64,000 bases of DNA from Virgibacillus_P tibetensis. GTDB taxonomy: Bacteria > Bacillota > Bacilli > Bacillales > Amphibacillaceae. Below are positions 25,920-33,731 of the stretch, in pieces. The notes beneath the pieces are model-generated. The model searched no databases and was not told where the DNA came from. It was given only the letters and a program-made list of their open reading frames with translations. How positions within the stretch are numbered: the stretch's first letter is position 1; each line of letters opens with the position of its first letter. The stretch spans positions 1 through 64,000 of the forward strand of contig NZ_JARZFX010000002.1 of the NCBI RefSeq assembly GCF_036026595.1. Reading direction: 5' to 3'. A program made the position numbers and the translations under genes.

Positions 25920-26570
25920 ATGTTAGCAACTTATTTTACCGTAAAAAAGGAAGGTTCAGATCAAATCATCATACAAAAGTCACGGTTTATCGGTTACATA
26001 CGGCGTGTTGAAAGTGAAGAAGCTGCCCAGCATTTTATTCAGGAAATTAAAAAAAGACATCATGACGCGAACCATAATTGCTCCGCATATATTATTGGTG
26101 AAAATGATCAAATACAAAAAGCAAACGACGATGGAGAACCAAGTGGTACTGCCGGCGTACCAATGCTGGAAGTCTTAAAGAAACAAGGATTAAAAGATAC
26201 CGCGGTCGTTGTTACGCGTTATTTCGGTGGGATTAAACTTGGGGCTGGTGGTTTAATACGGGCATACGGCAGTACAACATCACAAGCCATCCAAACAACC
26301 GGCATTGTAAAAAGACAACTTATGCAGGGTTTCTCTATTACGATTGACTATACACTGCTCGGTAAACTGGAGAATGTCCTGCGTAATTCCGAATATATAT
26401 TGGATTCTATTAATTATTTGGATAATGTGGAATTAATAGTTTTTGTTAAAACGGGAGATGAAAATGCTTTTAAGGATTGGATAGTAGACCTGACCAGTGA
26501 TCAGGCTGAAATAACGGAGAAAGATACTGCTTATATAGAGATTGATGTCAATAATACGTCTGAGGCGTAA
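25920..26570 (+). CDS. yvyE: YigZ/IMPACT family protein (YvyE)
   Basis: A 216-aa UPF0029/IMPACT protein. The N-terminal conserved core holds QKSRFIGY, HNCSAYIIG, DDGEPSGTAG and VVVTRYFGGIKLGAGGLIRAY, and a smaller ferredoxin-like C-terminal domain follows. The molecular role in bacteria is not settled. The start at 25920 is the Met before LATYFTVKK; the upstream Met at 25893 precedes the SD-like GGGAGG. It is divergent from degS as in B. subtilis, and it is the last gene of the conserved block. Confidence 0.92.
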   Translation: MLATYFTVKKEGSDQIIIQKSRFIGYIRRVESEEAAQHFIQEIKKRHHDANHNCSAYIIGENDQIQKANDDGEPSGTAGVPMLEVLKKQGLKDTAVVVTRYFGGIKLGAGGLIRAYGSTTSQAIQTTGIVKRQLMQGFSITIDYTLLGKLENVLRNSEYILDSINYLDNVELIVFVKTGDENAFKDWIVDLTSDQAEITEKDTAYIEIDVNNTSEA

Positions 26571-26571
26571 C

Positions 26572-26606
26572 AAAAAAACCATCATGCCAGGCATGATGGT
26601 TTTTTA
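26572..26606. terminator. Bidirectional terminator between yvyE and nagB
   Basis: Nearly perfect palindrome ACCATCATGCC/GGCATGATGGT with A7 on the left and T6 on the right, between two convergent genes. Confidence 0.93.
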
Positions 26607-26640
26607 TTGCTGTGCCAGTAGTAAAGGGCATTCGCTCCCT

Positions 26641-27366
26641 TTACACCTTTGACAGTGCGGCTTCATCAGCCAGTATGGTTACACGATTGTGTTCCTGTAA
26701 AATAGAGGCAGGGAAGTCTTCGGAAACCTTTCCCTGTAGTAATCTGGCGACCGCTTCTGATTTGCTCTCACCAGATACGAGTAAAAGAATTTCTTTACTT
26801 TCCATGATGGTATCGATTCCCATTGTAATAGCTTTTGTTGGTACCTCATCAATAGAATTAAAAAAGCGTGCATTAGCTTGTCTTGTCGTTTCATCCAAAT
26901 TTACAACATGTGTTCTACTGGTAAAAGCTGTTCCTGGTTCATTGAAACCGATATGGCCATTCACACCAAGTCCTAATAGCTGAACATCAACATGCTTTGC
27001 ATCTCGGATCAGTTTTTCATAATCCTGACATTCTATTTCCAGATCTGTTGTAACTCCACCTGGTAAATGAGCATGTTCTTTTGAAATATCAATGTGTTTA
27101 AATAGCTTTTCATTCATGTAATACGCATAGCTGTTTGGATCGTCCTTTTCCAAGCCAACATATTCATCCAGGTTGAATGTTACTACATCTTTAAACGATA
27201 GTTCATTACGCTTATACTTTTCAATTAAGCATTGATATAATCCCTCTGGAGTAGACCCAGTGGCCAAACCAATGACTGGCTGTTCCCGTTCTTGTATCTT
27301 GTCCTTTAAAAGCTGACAAGCCTTCTCACTCATTTGTTGATAATCTTTCACCTTAATAATTTCCAT
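26641..27366 (-). CDS. nagB: Glucosamine-6-phosphate deaminase
   Basis: Converts glucosamine-6-P to fructose-6-P and ammonia in GlcNAc breakdown. The 241-aa protein has the substrate loop GLATGSTPEGLY, the catalytic Asp in FNLDEYVGL and the family signature GLGVNGHIGFNEPG. The start at 27366 is seven bases after AGGGAG and four bases past the nagA stop, so nagA-nagB is an operon. Confidence 0.97.
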   Translation of the reverse strand: MEIIKVKDYQQMSEKACQLLKDKIQEREQPVIGLATGSTPEGLYQCLIEKYKRNELSFKDVVTFNLDEYVGLEKDDPNSYAYYMNEKLFKHIDISKEHAHLPGGVTTDLEIECQDYEKLIRDAKHVDVQLLGLGVNGHIGFNEPGTAFTSRTHVVNLDETTRQANARFFNSIDEVPTKAITMGIDTIMESKEILLLVSGESKSEAVARLLQGKVSEDFPASILQEHNRVTILADEAALSKV

Positions 27367-27370
27367 CTGT

Positions 27371-28549
27371 TTACTCCCTTTCAAAAGCCATTACACCACG
27401 GCAAATTGTATATTGAATAGTTAATTGATCATTTACTAATAGAAGATCGGCATCTTTTGCTACCGATATACTTCCTTTTGTCGAGAAAATCCCCAGCTGC
27501 TTCGCTGGATTAATAGAGGCCATTTCAATAATATCCTCTATAGACACTCCTTTTAGCTGAAGCATTTGCTGTGCTGCTTCATGCATTTTTAATATACTCC
27601 CGGCTAAAGTACCATCTTCCAGTACTACCCTGTCTTCCGTTACAGTGACCGGCTGTCCACCTAGTTCATAATCCCCGGATTTCAGACATTTCGCGCGCAT
27701 GGCGTCAGTAATTAATAATAAACGTTCCTTTCCCATGTTCGTATAAATTAACTGCAGCATTTCAGGTGTAACATGAATTCCGTCCGCAATCAGTTCAGCG
27801 CGAAGTTCCTGTAAGTGAAAGGCAGCTCCAACTACCCCTATGTCCCTATGGTGGATCCCTGTCATGGCATTACATATATGGGTTACTTGCCGAACACCGT
27901 GTGCCACTGCTTTTTTCATACCGGCAAAATCCGTATTCGTGTGGCCTGCCGAAACATTTACACCATTTTTATACAGATGTCTAATAAACACCCCTTCCGG
28001 ATCATGCTCTGGGGCCATTGTTATTGTTTTTATTTTATTATTAGACACTTTCTGCCATTCTTCAAACTGCTCAATAGATGGTTCCATTATGTAGCTCACT
28101 GGCTGCGCTCCAGCCTTGCTCTTTTCTATAAAAGGCCCCTCCAGATGTACACCAAGCACTTCAGCATAACCAGCCTTGTTTTCATACGCTGCTACGTTCT
28201 CCAACGCATGATTAATTGCCTCCGTTGATTGTGTAATCGTAGTCGCCAGAAAGCTCGTAGTTCCCTCTTCAGGCAGGACAGAAGCCATGGTATCTAATGC
28301 AGCTTCAGTTGAATCCATTACATCAGCACCATTCGCACCATGGATATGACCATCAATGAAGCCTGGAATTAAATTCAGCGATTTACCATTAATCACGTGA
28401 ACATTCTGTGGTAAATTGGATGTTTCTTTCGTATGAATCTCTGCTATTTTACCATCCATTAATAAAACAGACCCATTTTCAATAACATTTTCTTCCGTAA
28501 AAATAGTTACGTTTTTTATATAAATTGGGATAACCTTTTGCAAAAGCAC
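27371..28549 (-). CDS. nagA: N-acetylglucosamine-6-phosphate deacetylase
   Basis: Removes acetate from GlcNAc-6-P. The 392-aa amidohydrolase has GFIDGHIHGANGADVMD (metal and substrate region), GVHLEGPFI (metal Glu), SAGHTNTDF and the catalytic Asp in LLITDAM. The annotated start is GTG at 28549, four bases after AAAGGA; a TTG two codons later has a more usual spacing. A 15-bp dyad upstream may be the operator. Confidence 0.95.
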   Translation of the reverse strand: MLLQKVIPIYIKNVTIFTEENVIENGSVLLMDGKIAEIHTKETSNLPQNVHVINGKSLNLIPGFIDGHIHGANGADVMDSTEAALDTMASVLPEEGTTSFLATTITQSTEAINHALENVAAYENKAGYAEVLGVHLEGPFIEKSKAGAQPVSYIMEPSIEQFEEWQKVSNNKIKTITMAPEHDPEGVFIRHLYKNGVNVSAGHTNTDFAGMKKAVAHGVRQVTHICNAMTGIHHRDIGVVGAAFHLQELRAELIADGIHVTPEMLQLIYTNMGKERLLLITDAMRAKCLKSGDYELGGQPVTVTEDRVVLEDGTLAGSILKMHEAAQQMLQLKGVSIEDIIEMASINPAKQLGIFSTKGSISVAKDADLLLVNDQLTIQYTICRGVMAFERE

Positions 28550-28596
28550 TCAATCCTTTCAACAAAAACTGGCTCCAATCAAAAGTAGCATAGAGT

Positions 28597-28611
28597 ATAG
28601 AACTTGTCTAT
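28597..28611. promoter_or_regulatory. Candidate operator dyad upstream of nagAB
   Basis: ATAGA-ACTTG-TCTAT, a 5-5-5 dyad about 50 bases before the nagA start. The size fits a GntR-type site such as that of NagR, but it does not match the known Bacillus dre consensus closely, and no nagR is in the window. Weak. Confidence 0.35.
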
Positions 28612-28615
28612 TTAG

Positions 28616-28856
28616 AAAGAGGCTGGGATATAGCTAAATGGGAAGAATGAGAATCGGAACTTAGCGTAGGCAAAATACGCAGACTCCTGTGGGAACAGCA
28701 CGAGCTGAAGATCCACTGTGTGAAGTGCTCTTCTTCACACAGTTAGCTGAAGTCGTGCCCACTAAAAAGCGAAGTATTTTGCCGAAGCGGTACATTTGCT
28801 CAGGCGTTAATGTTCGGATTTTCCTGCATAATTCCTCTTTTGCCCCAACCTCCCAC
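28616..28856. repeat. Long imperfect palindromic intergenic repeat
   Basis: About 240 bp between nagE and nagA. The ends pair as GAGGCTGGG...CCCCAACCTC. Inside are nested dyads: GGCAAAATAC/GTATTTTGCC, GCACGA/TCGTGC and a central CTGTGTGAAG/CTTCACACAG stem. The type (ends with GAGGTTGGGAC-like sequence) is common between genes in Bacillaceae and staphylococci. No coding function is seen, and the ORF through it is a shadow. Confidence 0.8.
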
Positions 28857-28860
28857 TGTT

Positions 28861-30789
28861 TTACTTTATTACAATAATATTTGTTGCTCCAGCATCAACA
28901 TTTCCTAAGTGAGTTAATAGAAGTCTTTTATCTTCCTCTAAATTCGTAAATACAACCGGTGAAATTGCTGAAGAAGCATTTTCTTTGATATAAGCTAAGT
29001 CCACCTCTGCAATAACATCTCCTTTATTTACGGTATCTCCTTCTTTAACATGGATATCAAACCCTTGTCCATTAAGCTTTACTGTTTCCAAACCAATATG
29101 AATCAGTATTTCATGTCCAGTCAAAGAACGGATCCCTATCGCGTGTTTAGTAGGGAATACATTCAAGATCTCTCCATCTACTGGTGAAATAAATGTTCCG
29201 TTTGCAGGTTCAACTGCAAAGCCATCCCCCATCATTTTTTGTGAAAATACTTGGTCTGGTACCTCTGTAATAGACAAAAGTCTTCCTTGTACAGGCATCA
29301 GGAAATTATCAGAAGTTAAACCAGCTGCCCGCTCCTCTTGACTAGTCTCAGACGTATCCTGTACTGGTTTTTGTATATTGTTGTTATCCATACGCTTTTT
29401 TATGGCAGTAGCCAAAAATTCCACTGTCGTTCCAACAATAACCTGCAGATTCCTTTTGTTAACTTTCATTACCCCATGTGCTCCTTGACGCTTTAGAGAT
29501 TTTTCATCAATTTTATCCATATCATTTATTTGCAGGCGCAAACGCGTAGCACAATAGTCAAGGGATTTAATATTCTCCGGCCCTCCAAGCGCGTTTAAAT
29601 AATGATATGCTTTCCCATCATAATCTTTCGCACCTTTACCACTAGTAGGTGTACCGGTTTGATCCGTTTCCTCTACAAAATCTTCATCCTCATCTTCACG
29701 ACCAGGAGTTTTCAAGTTTAGTTTTCGAATGAGAAAAGTGAAGACTACAAAATAGATTAAAGCAAACACTAATCCTTGCAGTAATAGTAATAGTGGTCGT
29801 TGAGCAATTCCATAATTAAGAAAGAAATCAATAGCACCCGCCGAAAATCCAAATCCGTGGCGTATGTCAAGCCAATATGCCGTCACCATAGATAACCCAG
29901 TCAGTAAAGCATGTACACCATACAATATAGGCGATAAGAACATGAACGAATACTCGATCGGTTCTGTAATACCTGTCAAAAATGCCGTAAATGCAATACT
30001 TGCCAAAAATCCTCCAACTGCTGCTTTACGGTGTTTCTTAGCTGTCACATACATTGCCAGACAGGCTGCCGGCAACCCAAACATCATGATAGGGAAGTAA
30101 CCTGCCATGAAAAAACCTGCTGATGGATCACCTTTAAGGAATCGGTTAATTTCTCCTCTCCACGTATTACCTGCAGCATCAACAAAGGTACCGAAGTCAA
30201 ACCAGATTAATGTATTTATAACGTGATGCAATCCAATTGGAATTAGAAGCCGGTTAAAGAATCCATATGCCCCCACACCAACAGCACCGCCTGTAATAAA
30301 CCAATCCCCTAACGCATTAATCCCATTCTGTACAGGACCCCAGAAAAGTCCAATAATTCCAGCTGCCACTACCATTGTGACAGATGTAACAATTGGCACA
30401 AAACGTTTTCCACCAAAAAACGCTAAAAACTCAGGGAGTTGAATATCATGGAATCTGTTATATAAGTGCCCTGCGGCTAAACCAGCTATTATTCCCGCAA
30501 ATACACCCATGTCCAGGTTTTCATTAATCGCTCGATAGCCACCCTCGAGCACAAGATAACCAACAGCACCAGCTAATGCTGCTGCCCCATTTCCATCTCT
30601 TGAAAACCCAATTGCAATACCAATTGCAAAAATAAGACCCAGATTATCTAAAATACCACTACCTGCTGCTGAAACAAATGGGAGATCAAAAACATCATCC
30701 GCTCCAAGACGTAAAAGTAATGCAGCCGCTGGCAGCATCGCTATTGGCAGCATTAAGGACTTTCCAAGCCGTTGTAAATAGCCTAACAA
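28861..30789 (-). CDS. nagE: PTS N-acetylglucosamine transporter, fused IIC-IIB-IIA
   Basis: Imports and phosphorylates GlcNAc. The 642-aa fusion has IIC with about ten TM segments (about 1-375), then IIB with the phospho-Cys in SLDYCATRLRLQ (about 440), then IIA with the phospho-His in EILIHIGLETVKLNGQGF (about 570). The start is TTG at 30789, eight bases after GGAG, giving the family start MLGYLQRLGKSLMLPIAMLP; the longer reading to 30927 runs through a terminator hairpin. NagA and NagB downstream use the product, GlcNAc-6-P. Specificity for GlcNAc is inferred from the nag context. Confidence 0.93.
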   Translation of the reverse strand: MLGYLQRLGKSLMLPIAMLPAAALLLRLGADDVFDLPFVSAAGSGILDNLGLIFAIGIAIGFSRDGNGAAALAGAVGYLVLEGGYRAINENLDMGVFAGIIAGLAAGHLYNRFHDIQLPEFLAFFGGKRFVPIVTSVTMVVAAGIIGLFWGPVQNGINALGDWFITGGAVGVGAYGFFNRLLIPIGLHHVINTLIWFDFGTFVDAAGNTWRGEINRFLKGDPSAGFFMAGYFPIMMFGLPAACLAMYVTAKKHRKAAVGGFLASIAFTAFLTGITEPIEYSFMFLSPILYGVHALLTGLSMVTAYWLDIRHGFGFSAGAIDFFLNYGIAQRPLLLLLQGLVFALIYFVVFTFLIRKLNLKTPGREDEDEDFVEETDQTGTPTSGKGAKDYDGKAYHYLNALGGPENIKSLDYCATRLRLQINDMDKIDEKSLKRQGAHGVMKVNKRNLQVIVGTTVEFLATAIKKRMDNNNIQKPVQDTSETSQEERAAGLTSDNFLMPVQGRLLSITEVPDQVFSQKMMGDGFAVEPANGTFISPVDGEILNVFPTKHAIGIRSLTGHEILIHIGLETVKLNGQGFDIHVKEGDTVNKGDVIAEVDLAYIKENASSAISPVVFTNLEEDKRLLLTHLGNVDAGATNIIVIK

Positions 30790-30839
30790 ATCGTCCACTC
30801 CTTTCTTCTTTATCAAAACACTTACTTTATATTTCCCCA

Positions 30840-30880
30840 AAAACACAAAAAACCACACTTCTTGCTTAAGAAATGCGGTT
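30840..30880 (-). terminator. Terminator or attenuator ahead of nagE
   Basis: On the minus strand AACCGCATTTCTT pairs fully (two G-U) with AAGAAGTGTGGTT across a 4-nt AAGC loop, followed by TTTTTTGTGTTTTTGG. It ends only about 50 bases before the nagE start and follows a 52-codon ORF. Either it ends that gene and nagE has a close promoter, or it is a controlled attenuator. No clear RAT site was identified. Confidence 0.82.
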
Positions 30881-30895
30881 TTCTCTTCTATTGTC

Positions 30896-31054
30896 TTATG
30901 ATTGGGATTGTGTTGTTTTATTGACAATTACACTGCCGTGAGTTAACTCGTTGATCAACGTTTTAATTAATTCTTCGGAGGATTGAATCTTATGACTTTC
31001 TGTTTCATCAATAATTTTCTTCAGCATATACTTATATTTTTCTTGCTCACCCAT
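30896..31054 (-). CDS. Small hypothetical protein upstream of nagE
   Basis: A 52-aa ORF with ATG at 31054 and an SD-like ACGGGG five bases upstream. The product is charged and helical (KYKYMLKKIIDETESHK, then SSEELIKTLINELTHG) with no signal or membrane segment. Its stop is 16 bases before a strong terminator hairpin. I recognise no family. It could be a short gene of its own or a leader ORF for nagE. Confidence 0.6.
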   Translation of the reverse strand: MGEQEKYKYMLKKIIDETESHKIQSSEELIKTLINELTHGSVIVNKTTQSQS

Positions 31055-31202
31055 CAATTCCCCGTCCTTTTAAAGTGTTATTTACAATAAGCCTATAGAT
31101 AAATAGTACTATATCATATTACTTTATAAAGTGTTGTCGAAGTTTGTCGTTTTAAGAATTTTTAATAGCAAATCATCTCTTCATCTACATTATACGTAGC
31201 AA

Positions 31203-31712
31203 CTATAAATTTCCTGTCGTTTTTAGAGCAGATTTTTTTCTGAAATATCGAATAACCAAAATAAGAATAACAGCAATCAAAGCACCAAAACTATCCAAAA
31301 TCACATCTCCAGCATATGGTGTTCGATTCGGTGTGAAGCCTTGGTGAACTTCATCTAAAATAGCATATGCGACTGTTAGTAAAAAGGAAATTATAACAGC
31401 AGTTGTGACCTTAATTTCTGTTGATTTCATAAAAGCTACATAAAATAAAGATGTCAACAGGAAAAATACGGCAACATGAGCACCCTTTCGCATGAAAAAT
31501 TCAATAAATCCATCAACTCCGTGTGTGTTTATACTTACAACAGAATTGTGATAAGTAAACGAAATCCAACCTAAAAAAGGTTCAAGAAAAGACAGATCAA
31601 CTGTGTTCGATAATAAAGGCTTTATATCCTGATTTTCATAGGGCTGATGAGAGGAGTAGAAGATCACTCCCATCCACCCCAAAGGCAACAGCCAATATAA
31701 GTATTTACGCAT
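31203..31712 (-). CDS. VanZ family membrane protein
   Basis: A 169-aa membrane protein with four likely TM segments. It holds the VanZ family pattern: WMGVIFYSSHQPY near the start, KGAHVAVFF, then AILDEVHQGFTPNRTPYAGDVILDSFGA. The start ATG at 31712 is eight bases after GAGGA and begins the first TM; the longer upstream reading is Cys-rich and implausible. VanZ gives low-level teicoplanin resistance in Enterococcus, but the role of the wider family is unknown. Confidence 0.88.
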   Translation of the reverse strand: MRKYLYWLLPLGWMGVIFYSSHQPYENQDIKPLLSNTVDLSFLEPFLGWISFTYHNSVVSINTHGVDGFIEFFMRKGAHVAVFFLLTSLFYVAFMKSTEIKVTTAVIISFLLTVAYAILDEVHQGFTPNRTPYAGDVILDSFGALIAVILILVIRYFRKKSALKTTGNL

Positions 31713-31851
31713 GAATAAATTCCTCAACTTTCTGCGTGCCTTTCCACACATCAATTCCTTCCAATTAACCGAAGAAGAACAGTTTTGACACCTACCTATA
31801 AACGAACAGAAGTTTAATTTTGTTGCAAGTATTCTGCGGTCAAACGATAAA

Positions 31852-31883
31852 ATAAAAAACCGCAAGCATGCTGCTCCACGGTT
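31852..31883 (-). terminator. Terminator of sinI-sinR
   Basis: Minus-strand imperfect stem AACCGTGGAGCA/TGCTTGCGGTT around GCA, then TTTTTATTTTATC, 10 bases after the sinR stop. Confidence 0.75.
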
Positions 31884-31892
31884 AGTAGAAAA

Positions 31893-32222
31893 CTATTTGT
31901 CTTGCTTAATACGCCATTTATTAAATTCCAGGTATTCTTTAAATTGTTCCTTGGACACTCCTGAATCCATAGCTTCCTGGACAATTTTAAGCCATTCGTT
32001 ATCAAGATCTTCCACTTCGTTCAATCTTTCTTCTCTTATCAGTTCATTTACAGAGACATTGAGCACTTTACTGATCTTTTCAATAAATTGGATCGATGGG
32101 TTTGTTTGGAGGTTTCGCTCGATTGAGCTTAAATACGATTTAGCTACTCCTGCTCTTTCAGCTAGTTCCGAAATAGAAATCTTTTTATCTTTACGTAATT
32201 TTTTTATTTTTTCACCGATCAA
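31893..32222 (-). CDS. sinR: Transcriptional regulator SinR
   Basis: The master repressor of biofilm matrix genes in B. subtilis. The 109-aa product has an XRE HTH domain (about 1-65, with SELAERAGVAKSYLSSIERN and the TNPSIQFIEKISKVL stretch shared with B. subtilis SinR). The C-terminal SinI-binding domain follows (LDNEWLKIVQEAMDSGVSKE, then QFKEYLEFNKW). The start is TTG at 32222, giving MIGEKIKKLRK as in B. subtilis SinR. sinI lies 78 bases upstream on the same strand. The biofilm targets tapA and tasA are not in the window. Confidence 0.93.
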   Translation of the reverse strand: MIGEKIKKLRKDKKISISELAERAGVAKSYLSSIERNLQTNPSIQFIEKISKVLNVSVNELIREERLNEVEDLDNEWLKIVQEAMDSGVSKEQFKEYLEFNKWRIKQDK

Positions 32223-32300
32223 GCCCTCACCTTCTTTCAATGGAAATTATACCACAAAGTAGATAAGGAGTTCTATATATAGCACATAAATATTAAACCA

Positions 32301-32429
32301 TTAAGCTGATTGTCCCGCTTCCAAGAGATATAACCGGATTTCTTCAACAGTTAATCCCAAATGCTTCGCTTCTTTTAGCAGGTTAATCCATTCGTAATCG
32401 AGTGCGGTTTGCTCAACTGTATTCTCCAT
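32301..32429 (-). CDS. sinI: SinI anti-repressor
   Basis: A 42-aa protein too short for most gene callers. Its core, LDYEWINLLKEAKHLGLTVE followed by EIRLYLLEAG, matches the SinI domain that pairs with the SinR C-terminal helices and releases DNA-bound SinR. The ATG at 32429 follows GGGGGACGGAC. It lies directly upstream of sinR on the same strand, the standard sinI-sinR arrangement. Confidence 0.9.
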   Translation of the reverse strand: MENTVEQTALDYEWINLLKEAKHLGLTVEEIRLYLLEAGQSA

Positions 32430-32562
32430 TGTCCGTCCCCCATATTATCTCCAGACAATCCAGCCATCTTGGCATAATGCTTTAGACCTGTGATTTTGCG
32501 CCCTCATTTTTCAAAGAGTTTGCCTTTTACTGAGAAAATTTTTATTTTATAAGACTATCATA

Positions 32563-32588
32563 CTACAAGTAAGTAGTACTTAGTGTAG
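32563..32588. promoter_or_regulatory. Imperfect 26-bp palindrome upstream of sinI
   Basis: The left half reads CTACAAGTAAGTA, and the right half, on the other strand, reads CTACACTAAGTAC. It lies 134 bases before sinI in a long gene-free stretch (32430-33012). It may be an operator; no known motif is recognised. The rest of 32430-32860 holds nothing else I can name. Confidence 0.45.
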
Positions 32589-32862
32589 ATACTTTTGTCA
32601 AAATACAACTAGTTTTGTTAGTTTTATAGGCGCTTCTAATAAATTAAACGTCGATTTAAAATAGGTATTTAGAATCAAGTTATTTTAGGTGAATTACCCA
32701 GCCCCAACCACGATATTAAATAAGCCGTTTCTTTGACTATTATGGTAACTTTTTTAATTGTTCAAATTTTAAACAATTGTATTCTTCTTAGTAAAGGACA
32801 AAAAATCTACCCATCACACCAGAGAAATCAACCGTTTTATAAGCCCTGAGATAAAAACAGCT

Positions 32863-32890
32863 TTAACTATAATTGAAAGTTCTGTATACT
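32863..32890 (+). promoter_or_regulatory. SigA-type promoter of the sortase gene
   Basis: TTAACT, 16 bases, TATACT. The predicted transcript would start near 32897 and open with the structured leader before srtD. Confidence 0.5.
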
Positions 32891-32913
32891 TTAGTAAAAG
32901 GTACATTAGAAAA

Positions 32914-32992
32914 CTTGGCATTCGCCAAGCCTTTGGGCGATGCCTTAGTTGCACTTATGCAGAAAGAAATATGGTTATACTTTCTTTACTGC
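32914..32992 (+). promoter_or_regulatory. Structured 5' leader of the sortase gene
   Basis: Three hairpins are possible. CTTGGC-ATTC-GCCAAG (32914-32929) competes with a longer pairing of GGCATTCGCC with GGCGATGCC (32917-32944). A further stem, GCAGAAAGAAA/TTTCTTTACTGC, ends 20 bases before the start codon. The mutually exclusive arms suggest a switch. I could not match it to a known riboswitch. Confidence 0.5.
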
Positions 32993-33012
32993 TAAAATAA
33001 GGAGTTATTCCT

Positions 33013-33606
33013 ATGAAAAAATTATCAGTACTATTGATAGTTGCTGGTTTTATCTTTCTCGGCTTTGGTGGCTACCAGTGGTTCAAAACGGAAAGTGCCC
33101 AAAATAAAAGTCTTGCTGAAGCACATGCGCTGTTAGATCAAGGTACTAAACATAGTGACAACGCAGGTAATGCTGCGAAACCAGAAGATTTTTCCCCTTC
33201 AACTGGTGACACAGCGGGCATTTTATTTATTCCAAAGCTTGAGGCTCAGCTTCCAATAATAGAAGGGACCCATGAAGACGAACTCGAAAAAGGAGTAGGT
33301 CATTATAAAGGAACTGCCTATCCACAGCAAAATGACCAAATCGTCTTGTCGGGACATCGGGACACCGTATTCCGGCAGATGGGTGAACTGGAAATTGGAG
33401 ATATCTTAACAATTCAACTACCTTACGGGAATTTTTCCTATGAGATCGTTGCTACTGATATTGTAGACGCAGAAGATCGAACAATCATAGTACCGACCGC
33501 CCCGGATGAGGTGCTGACACTTACAACATGCTACCCCTTTTCATTTATTGGGAGCGCCCCGGATCGTTATATTATCACCGCCCTACCTGTAGACAATAAT
33601 AAATAA
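33013..33606 (+). CDS. Class D sortase
   Basis: A membrane-anchored transpeptidase of 197 aa. The N-terminal TM segment covers about 4-22. The sortase beta barrel has the catalytic His in LSGHRDTVF, the Cys in LTTCYPF and the Arg in APDRYII. The short TLTTCYPF site and single N-terminal TM fit class D of Bacillaceae, which acts on LPNTA-like motifs in B. anthracis. No surface-protein substrate is encoded nearby. It lies upstream of an LCP enzyme and a PBP, in a wall-assembly cluster. Confidence 0.9.
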   Translation: MKKLSVLLIVAGFIFLGFGGYQWFKTESAQNKSLAEAHALLDQGTKHSDNAGNAAKPEDFSPSTGDTAGILFIPKLEAQLPIIEGTHEDELEKGVGHYKGTAYPQQNDQIVLSGHRDTVFRQMGELEIGDILTIQLPYGNFSYEIVATDIVDAEDRTIIVPTAPDEVLTLTTCYPFSFIGSAPDRYIITALPVDNNK

Positions 33607-33731
33607 GTACTAAACTAAAAATTTAATAGACTAAATTCCCTATGTTAGATATAATTTATGCAAGATTTGATAATTTTTTGCGAACTTCGCTATTTTGATA
33701 AAGCGGTTAGTTAGCACAGAGGAGAATATGT

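Noticed and set aside
28689..28877. 62-codon plus-strand ORF between nagE and nagA
   Set aside because: It lies wholly in the 240-bp palindromic repeat and runs into nagE.
28861..30927. Longer NagE with 46 extra N-terminal residues
   Set aside because: The extension reads through a terminator hairpin and into the 52-codon ORF; the TTG at 30789 has the SD and the family N-terminus.
32914..32992. c-di-GMP (GEMM) riboswitch before the sortase gene
   Set aside because: The leader is too short and lacks the conserved GEMM core and tetraloop receptor, so only a generic structured leader is claimed.
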